Numbered from the stretch's first letter, positions 33,725-43,182 are shown. The stretch is DNA of 58,615 nt from JAVBME01 sp031552765 (GCA_031552765.1 JAVBME010000036.1:1-58615); one strand, 5' to 3'. The notes: a model not told the origin generated them from the letters alone. A program made the numbers and translations.

Positions 33725-35398
33725 TTATGAAAAACTTGAAAAAGGAAATTTAAAAAGTCTATCTTCTATACCTGCTCTTTGCGGACCAGAAGCGTTGGTA
33801 AATATATTTTCAGGTAACTTAGCCGGAGATTCAAACACTTTGCGCAACTCATTTTTCAAAATATCAACTTGCTGCCTATGCGTATTGGCCAAAACCGTTT
33901 TTAATTTTTCTTCCTGATTTGAAAATCTTTCGGCAACATTATCCACTTGATAAAAAACATTACATTGCAAATCAAGATAATCTCTTGCAATAACGTTTCT
34001 CGGAAATCCTGCTTGAACAGGTATTACTTCAGTACCTTCATTTTTAAAAAAATTATACGTATCATCGAAAAAACAATTAAACAAGTCGTCTTTGGTCTTT
34101 ACTATGTTTTCCCACTCAGTTTTATAATTTTTACTTATAAATAGCATTAAATGCTGAAAAACAGCGTTTAAAACTGGCAGACCAAAAATAAGGAGGTTTT
34201 CTATAAATACTTCCATCCTATCAATAAACGCCGGATCGCTACGTCTAATACAATACTTAGCCAGCTCTGTGCGAAAATTTAGTAACGGGAGCGCTGCGAG
34301 TTCATAATAAAATACTGGCAATTTTTCAGAATATCTATCGCTGTATCTACTGGTACTGCTTCCTTTGAGTAAATAAAGAGAGTTAATAAAGTTAATATTG
34401 CTTACTCTTTCAAGTATAAATTGATTGTAGACGCAATATTCCGGACTGCGCTTTAAACAAACAGCAGTAAAATTCATCTTATTGAAGTTTTGCAAAAAAC
34501 GTTTTAAGTCAGATCTATATTTGTTACTATCGTTATTGCTTTTAGCCAAAACATACCCAATAAAGGGGTTTTTCTTGCTACCATCAGCTTGTTTCGTTGT
34601 TCCAGAACGTGTCACTCCAAAAACAAATTCAGCATCATAAAGAGAGTATACTTTCATTTTATCGTTTACAAAAAAGTGCCTTAATAGCTCGAACTCCACC
34701 TTATGTTTGCCACCTTTATTCTTTATATTATCTTTGCCGCCTTTATCCTGTGCCTCAACCCTAAATGCTTTACGAAACTTAAAAATATTATTGTTAACTT
34801 TTTGCGCAAACGAGTATTTATGCTCGCATTCCTCCATAGAAAGTACGTCTTCACCTTCACTTTTGCTCTCGTCTTTGCCCTCGTCTTTGCCCTCGTCTTT
34901 GCATTTATCATCCCGTTTCCTTGGGATAACATGGTAACTAGGGGTAAGTTTTGTGTAAATATCTGTCCAGTTAAAACTGGCTTCTTTTAATGAATCCCTA
35001 TAGTAATAGGCAAGTATAACTAATCTCCTGAGATCAGGATAAAATGCTGTGCAAACATCGAGCATATTATTGTAAAAATTTAAAGGAACGTCCTTTTGTG
35101 TTAAACCGGTTATATCATCAACAATATCAAAAGGCCCTCTACATTCAAGCACTGCTTCTGGACTTAAATATGGATAACATAGGCGTATCGCTAAATCCGC
35201 TATTTTTTCAACACTCACATTTTTGTCTTTCAACATATCATCAACAACTAAATGCAAAAACTTTTCATCTTGTACTGTAAAAAATTCATATTCCCAAAAC
35301 AAAGGAACTTGCCTTAATAGACTGCTGCCACCTATATTTTTTATGTTTTGTTTTTCACCGGGTGTATCTAAAGAAATGAAATTAAAAAGATTATTCAT
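33725..35398 (-). CDS. Large unknown protein at the island's tRNA end
   Basis: A 557-aa soluble protein of no recognised family. Visible parts are an N-terminal mixed region, a charged linker (about 175-190) from a 12-bp tandem repeat (KDEG units), a beta-rich middle with VYSLYDAEFVFGVTRSGTTKQ, a Tyr/Phe-rich helical region, and a C-terminal helical segment near 485-530 that could form a coiled coil. ATG at 35398 follows GAGGTGAAT. It is transcribed toward the tRNA, away from the integrase. It is strongly AT-rich, so probably imported. Genes in this slot are often defence or cargo genes, but no motif supports that here. Confidence 0.7.
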   Translation of the reverse strand: MNNLFNFISLDTPGEKQNIKNIGGSSLLRQVPLFWEYEFFTVQDEKFLHLVVDDMLKDKNVSVEKIADLAIRLCYPYLSPEAVLECRGPFDIVDDITGLTQKDVPLNFYNNMLDVCTAFYPDLRRLVILAYYYRDSLKEASFNWTDIYTKLTPSYHVIPRKRDDKCKDEGKDEGKDESKSEGEDVLSMEECEHKYSFAQKVNNNIFKFRKAFRVEAQDKGGKDNIKNKGGKHKVEFELLRHFFVNDKMKVYSLYDAEFVFGVTRSGTTKQADGSKKNPFIGYVLAKSNNDSNKYRSDLKRFLQNFNKMNFTAVCLKRSPEYCVYNQFILERVSNINFINSLYLLKGSSTSRYSDRYSEKLPVFYYELAALPLLNFRTELAKYCIRRSDPAFIDRMEVFIENLLIFGLPVLNAVFQHLMLFISKNYKTEWENIVKTKDDLFNCFFDDTYNFFKNEGTEVIPVQAGFPRNVIARDYLDLQCNVFYQVDNVAERFSNQEEKLKTVLANTHRQQVDILKNELRKVFESPAKLPENIFTNASGPQRAGIEDRLFKFPFSSFS

Positions 35399-35433
35399 TT
35401 ATTCACCTCGTAAAATTTAATTATTTACCGCTT

Positions 35434-35460
35434 AATCTAGCATTTTTTGCTAGATTTTTT
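35434..35460 (+). terminator. Orphan hairpin in the 270-bp gap before the excisionase
   Basis: AATCTAGCA, five-T loop, TGCTAGATT, then T-run. The gap 35399-35668 is very AT-rich and otherwise shows no gene; it must hold the divergent promoters. Confidence 0.5.
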
Positions 35461-35668
35461 ATTTTCACAATATTTAAATTATACTATTTTAATTACTTTT
35501 ACTATATTATATGAAAATTAAAGTTATATTGAAAGTATTTATTTATATTTTTGTGAAAATATAATTTATTTTTAGGTTTTTTATTCTCTTTTCAGCATAT
35601 TTACTATAATTTTAATTATTAGTATCATGGAAAGCGGACGTTCATTAAATTTACAGGAGGTGAAAACC

Positions 35669-35845
35669 GTGGAGAAAAAACTTACATTGACAGTTGGCGA
35701 AACTGCTCAGCGTCTGGGTATAGGCAAAAACAAAACTTATACCCTGGTGCATGACGGCAAAATACCAAGCATCCGCCTAGGCAAAACAATTTTAATCCCG
35801 ATCCAAGCTCTTGATGCCTGGCTGCAAAAAGCGGCGACAACTTAA
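35669..35845 (+). CDS. xis: Excisionase-type HTH protein
   Basis: A 58-aa protein of the HTH_17 (MerR-like winged helix) type: LTVGETAQRLGIGKNKTYTLVHDGKIPSIRLGK-like text ending in LDAWLQ. GTG at 35669 lies eight bases after AGGAGG; an ATG at 35627 has no site. It lies just upstream of the integrase gene, the usual place for a directionality factor. Confidence 0.8.
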   Translation: MEKKLTLTVGETAQRLGIGKNKTYTLVHDGKIPSIRLGKTILIPIQALDAWLQKAATT

Positions 35846-35892
35846 ATGGCGGGAGCTGCTCAATCCGCCACTGCGAAAGGAGGTGATATTTT

Positions 35893-37077
35893 ATGCAGGG
35901 AAGTGTTTTGCCAAGAATCCGCAAGAAGGGCCGCGACGCGCAGGGGCGCGTCCGTGAAAACCTGAAAGTCTATGACGTATCAATCCGCTACAACGATCCA
36001 ATAACCGGTAAACGTAAGCAAATGCTCCGGAGAGGCTTCCTTACGAAAGGCGCGGCAGCAGCTTTCCTGCTGGAACAACAGGATAAGCTGCGCCAGAACA
36101 CGTTTGTAGTGCCTAAACCAGTATCCTTCAAAACTTTCCTCGAAGGATGGTACGAGGACTATGTGGCTGTCAATCTGCGTCCGAGTACAAAAGCGGGATA
36201 TACAGCCATCATTGACCGCCACCTTATCCCTCATCTAGGCGGCCTAGATCTAAAGGAAATTAAGAGCGCCGACATAGACCGCTTATATGCCTTCCTGCTG
36301 CGTGAAGGCCGTTCCGATGGTAAGGGCGGCCTGTCAGCTAGGACGGTTATATACACCCACCGTGTCCTCCATGAGGCCATGGAATATGCGATAAAAAGGC
36401 AGCTCATCTTCTTCAATCCCGCCAAAGGCGTGCTTAACCTGCCTAAAGTACAAAAACGTGCAGTGAATGTGTATAACGAAGCGGAACTCAGACAGCTGTT
36501 TTCATTGACCACGGACACCGTTTTCGAACTACCAGCCCTGTTAGCTGCTGTATGCGGGTTAAGGCGCGGTGAGATACTCGCCTTAACGGAGGATGATGTC
36601 AACTGGGAAGGTCTAAGTATCAACGTAAATAAACAGCTGTTGGATGTGGATGGCGCGGTCTTCATTGGCCCACCAAAAAGCACCGAAAGCAACCGCACTA
36701 TCCATGTTCCTGTACAGGTATTTGTGGCTATAGAAAAGGCTATAACCACGAACGCGGCTAATCGACAACTGCTTGGCATCGGTCATAACGCCAACAAGCT
36801 ATTGGTCTGCGATGCGCTTGGCAATCCCATACGCCCAAGGTATTTCAGCAAAAACTTCGCTGCCCTCATTAGACGACACCGTCTCAAAAACATCACGTTT
36901 CATGGCCTCCGGCATTGCGCGGCAAGCCTAATGCTGAGAACTGGTGTCCCGATGAAGACCACATCCAGTATCCTTGGGCACTCTTCCGTCGGTATCACCC
37001 TGGACCTGTATACCCACGTAATGGAAGACGCCAAGAAAGAAGCCGCCGAGCTAGTTTCCAAGCGGCTATTCCCCTAA
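35893..37077 (+). CDS. int: Tyrosine integrase
   Basis: A 394-aa tyrosine recombinase of the Tn916/phage type. It has an N-terminal arm-binding domain (RVRENLKVYDVSIRYND; residues 1-60), a core-binding SAM-like domain (70-165), then the catalytic domain. The catalytic residues are Arg in CGLRRGEIL near 217, HGLRHCAAS near 337, and the Tyr in LDLYTHV near 375. The start follows AAAGGAGGTGA. It presumably recombines at the 3' end of tRNA-Ser(CGA). Confidence 0.93.
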   Translation: MQGSVLPRIRKKGRDAQGRVRENLKVYDVSIRYNDPITGKRKQMLRRGFLTKGAAAAFLLEQQDKLRQNTFVVPKPVSFKTFLEGWYEDYVAVNLRPSTKAGYTAIIDRHLIPHLGGLDLKEIKSADIDRLYAFLLREGRSDGKGGLSARTVIYTHRVLHEAMEYAIKRQLIFFNPAKGVLNLPKVQKRAVNVYNEAELRQLFSLTTDTVFELPALLAAVCGLRRGEILALTEDDVNWEGLSINVNKQLLDVDGAVFIGPPKSTESNRTIHVPVQVFVAIEKAITTNAANRQLLGIGHNANKLLVCDALGNPIRPRYFSKNFAALIRRHRLKNITFHGLRHCAASLMLRTGVPMKTTSSILGHSSVGITLDLYTHVMEDAKKEAAELVSKRLFP

Positions 37078-37156
37078 CTCAAATCATGATCGGGGCTTCT
37101 TTTGAAGCCCCGCCCCCCTCGGAATTCCGAGTTGAAAAATTTAGGAGGTAGAAAAA

Positions 37157-37852
37157 ATGTCCGAAAAAAGTATTTCAGATAAAGAATGCTCTGAGGTAGA
37201 AAGAAAACCTGGCAGATTTATCTTGGGCGAAGAACATTCTTTAGTTGGCAGCAAATATCAATTTATGTCCACGCTTACAGCTGTAGAACTTAATGCTCTC
37301 CGTGAAAGCATAAGAGAAAACGGCATAATAAACCCCATAATTATTGATGAGGAAAAAAATATTATCGATGGGCATCATCGTTACCAAATTTTTTTAGAAT
37401 TGTTTAGTCATGGAGAATATATAGAATTAAAAACTGAAATAAAATCCGGCTTAACGGAAGAGCAAAAAAAAGCACTCGCAATAGAACTAAACATTGCCGG
37501 CAGAGCTATAACAACTAAACAAAAAGCCTTGGCTATGTCAAAAGAAGATCGATACAAATTGGTAAAGAATTTACTTCTTGAATTCCCTGACAAACCAATG
37601 AAATGGTTTGAGACGCAGACGGGGGTCTCTGATAAAACCGTAAAAAAAATCAAGGAGGAAAATTGGACTCCTCCTATCGCCAATAAAAAACCGTCGAAAA
37701 GCAAGCTGGAAAAGACTTTAGCTACCGTCGAAAAAATCTCGTTCGAAGGCATGTCTCAGGCTGAACTCACTAGCATCATAAAAGCGCTTGAAGCTGCGAT
37801 AAAAAAATGCTCTGCTGCCAAAACAGCAGAACCTGCGTCAATCAACAAGTAG
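37157..37852 (+). CDS. ParB/Srx-fold nuclease-like protein
   Basis: A 231-aa protein. The ParB N-terminal fold spans about 20-110, with LRESIRENGIINPIIID and IIDGHHRYQIF (the GHHR motif of the family). An HTH-like segment follows near 150-170 (WFETQTGVSDKTVKKIKEE), then a basic linker and helix. Such proteins act in partition or as regulators and CTPases. No ParA partner is adjacent. The start follows TTAGGAGGT. It is about 120 bases upstream of an SF2 helicase, possibly an element maintenance pair. Confidence 0.78.
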   Translation: MSEKSISDKECSEVERKPGRFILGEEHSLVGSKYQFMSTLTAVELNALRESIRENGIINPIIIDEEKNIIDGHHRYQIFLELFSHGEYIELKTEIKSGLTEEQKKALAIELNIAGRAITTKQKALAMSKEDRYKLVKNLLLEFPDKPMKWFETQTGVSDKTVKKIKEENWTPPIANKKPSKSKLEKTLATVEKISFEGMSQAELTSIIKALEAAIKKCSAAKTAEPASINK

Positions 37853-37970
37853 TTTATTTTTTATACTTGCCGGCCACAGCGCGAAGCACCACAATAGGTA
37901 CTTCGCCTGTGGTTCCCGCCAGAAATCAATTTGATTAATATAAAACTCAAAATAAATGGAGGTACATAGC

Positions 37971-40133
37971 ATGGACAACCCACGCGCCAAAATCGTAACT
38001 TTCCCTGGATACTTACTGAATAATACCAAAACTTTCTTTTCCGATACCCGCTATATAAGCGACTCCCTTGGGTCAGAAATTTACAAAGGAACTGCGCATG
38101 TGCCGATTTTCATCAATGCACAGACAGGAGCAGGGAAAAACTATCTTCTGCGAAACAATCTACTGAAATATGCTATGGAGAATAAATTTCGTATTTTATA
38201 TATCAGCAACCGCTCCGCACTTAGCGGGCAAGAAAAACTTAACATGTGTCGCGCCATCAAAGCCCTTGATAAAAAATTAGGCGAAAAACTGAAATGGGAA
38301 ATGGACAAATACAAGCCGTCACGCCTCGAAGATTTTTGGGATTTAGGGCCGGTAATTATTAGAAGCTATCAAGGCATTTTCACGCTCTCCAAAGATCTAA
38401 ATAAAAATAACATTTTAAAAGACAATATTTTATTTGTAGTATTTGATGAATGTCATTTTTTTACCGCTGATGCCGCTTTTAACAGTCAAACAAATGACAT
38501 ACTGCAGTACGTTATAAAGTATTTCCCTTATGCCGTGCGCATGTATCTCTCAGCCACGCCAGATGATGTACTGGTTCCAATACTGGAAAAAGAGTATAAC
38601 GCACAAAAAGAAATGCTTAATCTTCTTCCAGATGAAAGATTTTCAATGCGTTCTGATTATGGCAGCGATATATCCAGAAGATTTTGGCCAGTAGAATTAA
38701 AAGTCAGCCCTCCACCCTATGGTAAATACTATGGCGACGTAATCCATACGCCGATAGGCCATACATATAACAACTACACAGCCGTTATATATAATTTTAA
38801 GAAAGACTATAGTTATTTGAACATGCGCTTTATATCGGAAGGCAGTCCTTTAAACTATGTAACTAAATGTATACAAAAAGAAATAGCTGACGAAAACTCC
38901 GATAAATGGTTGCTTTTTATCAGAAATAAAAAAACGGGGAAAAAACTGGTACAAAAACTTGGTAGCAAAAACGCAATTTTTATATACGCCAAAGACAAAT
39001 CCACTGATGCCTATCAGAAATTGATAACTAAAGAAAAATTTGACCACAAGGTGCTTATCGCGACCTCCGTCATTAACAACGGCGTCAATATCAGTGATCC
39101 GGCAGTAAAAAATATTTTTGTTGAGCATTTTGATAAAACAGAGTGCATACAAATGGTCGGACGTGTGAGGATACCACATGGCGATAACGAACCAGTCAAT
39201 AAAATAAACCTCTATCTGCCTATACACAGTTCCGCCTACTTAGCTAGGCAGTTAAAAAACAACACTGAACTGTTGGATATATTGTATGATTTTGACAAAA
39301 TGAATGAAATCGAACGCTTCAACTTTGCCAACAGATTACACGGACAAGGTGAAGGCAAACATTTTTATACATTAGTAACTGGGAAAGCCGTATATAACCC
39401 CATGTACAAAGCTTTTCTGCAGCAAAAAAACTCCTTTTTATCTGGTTTGCTCGCTAGGATAAACAGTGATACCGATACGCCTCAGCAGACTGACTTTAAT
39501 GAGTTTATCTTAGCCCAAAAAGCCGTCAATTTGCATTCAACTGCTGCTGCCAAAGGAAAAGATGCTGTCGCCTTCAGCGATGGCTCCGCAACGATTGACA
39601 CGGCAATTACGGCGCTCCTAACCGATTACAATTCGACTAAAGAAGGTTTTACCAATCATACTTACGGTAAAAATGCCATATTGGCCGAGTACCTGTCCTG
39701 GTTTGGTAAAGCCGATCAAAACCCTGAAGCGCTTTTGGTCGGTAACGAAGTAGAACAATCTGCTAAAGATGCACTTATTGCCTTATTGGAAAGCCATGCG
39801 GTAGAAGTTGAAAGTGATATAGTGAATGTGAAAACCGAAAGGAACTCTTTCCTGCAAAATGGCTTAAATACAATAAAACAAGATGCCTTTCGTGAAGAAA
39901 TGACCATGCTTATAAAATCTGCATACCTGGATTCACCTTCTCCACGCGGAAAAGAGGCCACGTATGCTATTACTGCGTTAAATAATACTTTTACTGAGCG
40001 CGGCATTGCGTATAAAATATTTTCAGATCAAATTGACTATTGGCAGGCAGAGTTGCAAGCTAACCCTGATTTGCCGAAACAGGAAACCCTGTGGCTAGTA
40101 TCCAAAAAAACTGCTGTTGCAGCCGGATCCTAA
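37971..40133 (+). CDS. SF2 helicase-like protein of the island
   Basis: A 720-aa protein. Walker A AQTGAGKN lies near 50-57, the DEAD-box variant FDECHFF near 155, LSATPDD near 190, and motif VI QMVGRVRIP near 395, so both RecA-like lobes are present. The C-terminal 250 residues are a separate helical region without a known motif. ATG at 37971 follows GGAGGTACAT; a start five codons earlier is less likely. A role in element replication or in defence is equally possible. The stop codon lies inside the first copy of the palindromic repeat family. Confidence 0.78.
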   Translation: MDNPRAKIVTFPGYLLNNTKTFFSDTRYISDSLGSEIYKGTAHVPIFINAQTGAGKNYLLRNNLLKYAMENKFRILYISNRSALSGQEKLNMCRAIKALDKKLGEKLKWEMDKYKPSRLEDFWDLGPVIIRSYQGIFTLSKDLNKNNILKDNILFVVFDECHFFTADAAFNSQTNDILQYVIKYFPYAVRMYLSATPDDVLVPILEKEYNAQKEMLNLLPDERFSMRSDYGSDISRRFWPVELKVSPPPYGKYYGDVIHTPIGHTYNNYTAVIYNFKKDYSYLNMRFISEGSPLNYVTKCIQKEIADENSDKWLLFIRNKKTGKKLVQKLGSKNAIFIYAKDKSTDAYQKLITKEKFDHKVLIATSVINNGVNISDPAVKNIFVEHFDKTECIQMVGRVRIPHGDNEPVNKINLYLPIHSSAYLARQLKNNTELLDILYDFDKMNEIERFNFANRLHGQGEGKHFYTLVTGKAVYNPMYKAFLQQKNSFLSGLLARINSDTDTPQQTDFNEFILAQKAVNLHSTAAAKGKDAVAFSDGSATIDTAITALLTDYNSTKEGFTNHTYGKNAILAEYLSWFGKADQNPEALLVGNEVEQSAKDALIALLESHAVEVESDIVNVKTERNSFLQNGLNTIKQDAFREEMTMLIKSAYLDSPSPRGKEATYAITALNNTFTERGIAYKIFSDQIDYWQAELQANPDLPKQETLWLVSKKTAVAAGS

Positions 40134-40191
40134 CATCCGTTCCTAACATAAAATCCGCAGGTTCTCTTATATAGGAACCTGCGGATTTTAT
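40128..40191 (+). repeat. Palindromic repeat family, copy 1
   Basis: TCCTAACATCCG-TTCCTAACAT lead, then a perfect 15-bp stem (AAAATCCGCAGGTTC) with a ten-base TCTTATATAG loop. It overlaps the helicase stop codon and can act as a terminator. Related copies lie at 41462, 42959 and 45971, all in the same orientation. Confidence 0.85.
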
Positions 40192-40238
40192 GGCCTACAT
40201 CCCAAACATTACCCACTGCAAATTATTTTTATTTCATT

Positions 40239-40256
40239 TTCAATTGATAAATTGAA
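40239..40256. promoter_or_regulatory. Palindrome before the Fic gene
   Basis: TTCAATT-GATA-AATTGAA, a perfect 7-bp inverted repeat, 51 bp before the Fic start. A diverged relative (TTCAGTT-GTTA-AGCTGGAA) lies at 41571 before the next gene, so the two upstream regions share ancestry. Confidence 0.5.
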
Positions 40257-40306
40257 ATATATGAGATATGATAAAAAGTGTTATTTCTATTTCAGAGGTG
40301 AGTCAC

Positions 40307-41452
40307 ATGGGCAACCGTTCTGGTGCATACAAAATAAATCTTTCCGGGGAGGCTGCGTATAGATCCTTTACGCCTTCGCCGCTACCGCCAAATCCACCGA
40401 TCGAGTTTGACGGAGAAATGGGCGAGTTATTGGTAAATGCCAATAAACAAGTTGCGCTGCTGGACGGACTTGCAACAAGAATCCCGAATGTCAGCCTGTT
40501 CATTTACATGTATGTGCGCAAAGAGGCCTTGATGTCCTCGCAGATCGAAGGCACCCAGGCTACGTTGGAAGACATCCTTGATCCATTATTAGACGAAAAA
40601 ACCGACCGAGACGTTTCCGATGTTATCAACTATATTAAAGCCACTGATTTTGCGATTGCACGCCTAAGAGAGTTGCCTTTATGTAACCGGCTTATCAAAG
40701 AAACCCATGCGGTACTGATGCACGGCGTCAGGGGGCAGGATAAGAATCCGGGCGAGTTTCGAGCGTCCCAAAACTGGATTGGCGGTGCGGGAAGCACACT
40801 AAAAACCGCGCGTTATATACCGCCTAGTCTTCCCGATATGGAAGAAGCAATGTCTGACCTCGAAAAATATATGAACGCCGATGATAACATCGATGTGTTG
40901 ATCCGGGCGGCGCTAATACATTATCAGTTTGAAACAATCCATCCGTTCCTTGATGGAAATGGCAGGATCGGTCGTTTGCTGATTACTCTGTTTCTGATGG
41001 GAAAGGGTATACTAGCTACGCCCGCTTTATATATCTCGTACTTCTTGAAGCAGAACCGCATCGAATACTACGACCGCATGACCGAAGTACGCAACAAGGA
41101 CAACTATGAACAATGGATAAAGTTTTTCTTGATGGCCTTTTATGAATCTGCCAAAGATGCTACCGAAACCATCGATAGATTGACCGCGTTGCACGACCGC
41201 AATATCACTATAATTGAACACATGGGGCGAGCAAGCAAAACTGCTACTTTGGTTTTTGCCTATCTCGAAGCAAATCCCATTATTGACATCAAAAAAACGG
41301 CGGCTACCCTTAAAATATCCTTCAACACAGTCGCCGCTGCCGTATCTCGCTTGCTTGCCACAGGTATCCTCGTTCAGTCCAATAATACTAGCCGCAACAG
41401 AACCTTTGCCTATTCGGAATACCTTGATATTTTGCGCGGTGGCACGGAGTGA
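40307..41452 (+). CDS. Fic-domain AMP/NMP-transferase
   Basis: A 381-aa protein with the complete Fic motif HPFLDGNGRIGR (212-223). An N-terminal inhibitory helix has SSQIEG (77-82), so it is a class II enzyme held inactive by its own glutamate. A C-terminal winged-helix region (about 310-365) follows. Fic proteins usually transfer AMP from ATP to a target hydroxyl. ATG at 40307 follows AGAGGTGAG; the upstream in-frame ATG is not used. The target is unknown. The gene is flanked by copies 1 and 2 of the repeat family. Confidence 0.9.
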   Translation: MGNRSGAYKINLSGEAAYRSFTPSPLPPNPPIEFDGEMGELLVNANKQVALLDGLATRIPNVSLFIYMYVRKEALMSSQIEGTQATLEDILDPLLDEKTDRDVSDVINYIKATDFAIARLRELPLCNRLIKETHAVLMHGVRGQDKNPGEFRASQNWIGGAGSTLKTARYIPPSLPDMEEAMSDLEKYMNADDNIDVLIRAALIHYQFETIHPFLDGNGRIGRLLITLFLMGKGILATPALYISYFLKQNRIEYYDRMTEVRNKDNYEQWIKFFLMAFYESAKDATETIDRLTALHDRNITIIEHMGRASKTATLVFAYLEANPIIDIKKTAATLKISFNTVAAAVSRLLATGILVQSNNTSRNRTFAYSEYLDILRGGTE

Positions 41453-41461
41453 CCTTCCAAT

Positions 41462-41526
41462 TCCTAAAATCCGTTCCTATCCTAAAATATGTGGGCCCCC
41501 TTATACAGGGTTCTGCGTATTTTATT
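41462..41526 (+). repeat. Palindromic repeat family, copy 2
   Basis: TCCTAAAATCCG-TTCCTATCCT lead, then an imperfect stem between AAAATATGTGGGCCC and GGGTTCTGCGTATTTT. It is the most diverged copy and starts nine bases after the Fic stop. Confidence 0.8.
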
Positions 41527-41693
41527 ACTAAGTGTAAAATATGCCTTATACAAATCATTGTTATTTTATTTTCAGTTGTTAAGCTGGAATATGTTTATTA
41601 TGGTTTGATAAAATAATTTTTGCGGTTATAACCATAAAAACCATTTTATTTGTTTATGTTTTGCGATATAATCTAAACAAGGGAGGTGGTAGC

Positions 41694-42905
41694 ATGATCC
41701 AACGACCACTTTATACAGAAAAAATTGCAGCTTATATAGACACGCCATTTGTAAAAATATTGACCGGTGTGCGCCGCTCCGGAAAATCCACGATACTAAA
41801 AATGTTGATGGAAGAACTTTCCCAGCGTGGCATAGCCAAAGAACGCATTTTGCACTATAACTTTGATTCATTAGAGCATGAAGATATCAAAACAGCTAAG
41901 GTATTGTTTGCTGAAATCAAGCAACGCCTTTCGAACGACGGCAAAACTTATCTCTTTCTGGATGAGATACAGGAAGTAAAATCCTGGGAGAAGGTTGTCA
42001 ATTCGTTGATGTCCGATTATGATGTCGACATATATGTCACGGGTTCCAACTCAAGAATGATGTCGTCGGAAATCTCGACTTATCTCACCGGGCGCTATGT
42101 ATCTTTCCGCGTCTATCCCCTGTCTTTCGCGGAATACTTAAGTTTTCGGGAAACACACGCCCAAACAGCGGGTCCCCACTCAGAGCTTGCCAGTTACTTA
42201 AGGTTTGGCGGTTTTCCGGCAATACATCTGCAAAACCACTCTCTCGAAGAAGCATATACTATCGTGCGAGATATATATAACTCTACGATTTTTACTGATA
42301 TCGTGAAGCGAAATCAAATTCGTAAAGTCGATCAGCTAGAGCGCATCGTTCGGTTTGTATTTGACAATGTAGGACGAACTTTTTCCGCTGCGTCCATATC
42401 AAAGTATCTGAAAAGCGAAAATCGCAGCATTGATAACGAAACTGTCTATAGTTACCTCGAAAAGCTGGAAAGCGCCTATATCATTCACCGCTGTTCCCGC
42501 TACGATGTGCAGGGCAAAGAAATTTTGAAGACACAGGAAAAATTCTATCTCGCTGATCCCGCATTCCGCTATAGCGTCCTAGGCTACTCCCCCGATAGCG
42601 TTGCGGCCATGCTGGAAAATATCGTGTACCTGGAACTGTGCCGCAGAGGCTATGATGTGTATGTCGGCAAGCTGGATGATACGGAAATAGACTTTATCGC
42701 AACCAAACAGGAAAACAAGCTCTATATCCAAGTGACACAGCAGATCAGCTCGTCTGAAACGCAGCAGCGCGAGTATGGACGGCTCCTCGACATTCGTGAT
42801 AATTACCCGAAATATGTACTTCGCACCGATGCTTTTGCCGCCGGAAACTATCAGGGCGTAAAAACTATGCATGTAGCTGATTTTTTGCTCAGCCAGGACT
42901 ACTGA
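41694..42905 (+). CDS. AAA (AAA_14/DUF4143) ATPase
   Basis: A 403-aa protein. Walker A GVRRSGKST lies near 25, Walker B LFLDEIQEV near 98, and a TGSNSRMMSSE sensor-like motif near 120. The C-terminal DUF4143 domain (from about 205) has the family's nuclease-like D-x-E-x-D pattern (KLDDTEIDFIA). Such proteins are widespread and their function is mostly unknown. The start follows GGGAGGTGG. It is bracketed by repeat copies 2 and 3. Confidence 0.87.
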   Translation: MIQRPLYTEKIAAYIDTPFVKILTGVRRSGKSTILKMLMEELSQRGIAKERILHYNFDSLEHEDIKTAKVLFAEIKQRLSNDGKTYLFLDEIQEVKSWEKVVNSLMSDYDVDIYVTGSNSRMMSSEISTYLTGRYVSFRVYPLSFAEYLSFRETHAQTAGPHSELASYLRFGGFPAIHLQNHSLEEAYTIVRDIYNSTIFTDIVKRNQIRKVDQLERIVRFVFDNVGRTFSAASISKYLKSENRSIDNETVYSYLEKLESAYIIHRCSRYDVQGKEILKTQEKFYLADPAFRYSVLGYSPDSVAAMLENIVYLELCRRGYDVYVGKLDDTEIDFIATKQENKLYIQVTQQISSSETQQREYGRLLDIRDNYPKYVLRTDAFAAGNYQGVKTMHVADFLLSQDY

Positions 42906-42958
42906 CACTTTTACCACGATTTTTATAATTTTTAATAACAACATGCCCAAATCTTATT

Positions 42959-43022
42959 TCTAATATCCGTCCATAACATAAAATCCGCGGGCTCCCTTAT
43001 ATAGGAACCTGCGGATTTTGTT
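42959..43022 (+). repeat. Palindromic repeat family, copy 3
   Basis: TCTAATATCCG-TCCATAACAT lead, then AAAATCCGCGGGCTC, the loop CCTTATATAG and GAACCTGCGGATTTT. It lies 54 bases after the ATPase stop. Confidence 0.85.
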
Positions 43023-43046
43023 ATTATAGCTAGTGCAAAGCTGCAA

Positions 43047-43178
43047 TCAAACCAGTTTTTTGACCAGAAAATGATAGGCTGCTATTATCTCCGCATCAAG
43101 CTCTCTTTCCATACCCTTTATCCTAATATCTCCCACTTTGCCAATACTACGCCCGACGGCATCATATACTTTGCTCAT
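43047..43178 (-). CDS. Possible 43-aa small protein
   Basis: A short open frame starting MSKVYDAVGRSIGKVGDI, with an amphipathic second half (LDAEIIAAYHFLVKKLV). Its ATG overlaps the end of the DUF1643 region, but no ribosome site is seen. The composition is protein-like. No family is recognised. Confidence 0.35.
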   Translation of the reverse strand: MSKVYDAVGRSIGKVGDIRIKGMERELDAEIIAAYHFLVKKLV

Positions 43179-43182
43179 TCAT

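Noticed and set aside
34868..34902. CRISPR or minisatellite array
   Set aside because: Only three 12-bp units, in frame inside a coding region, with no spacers.
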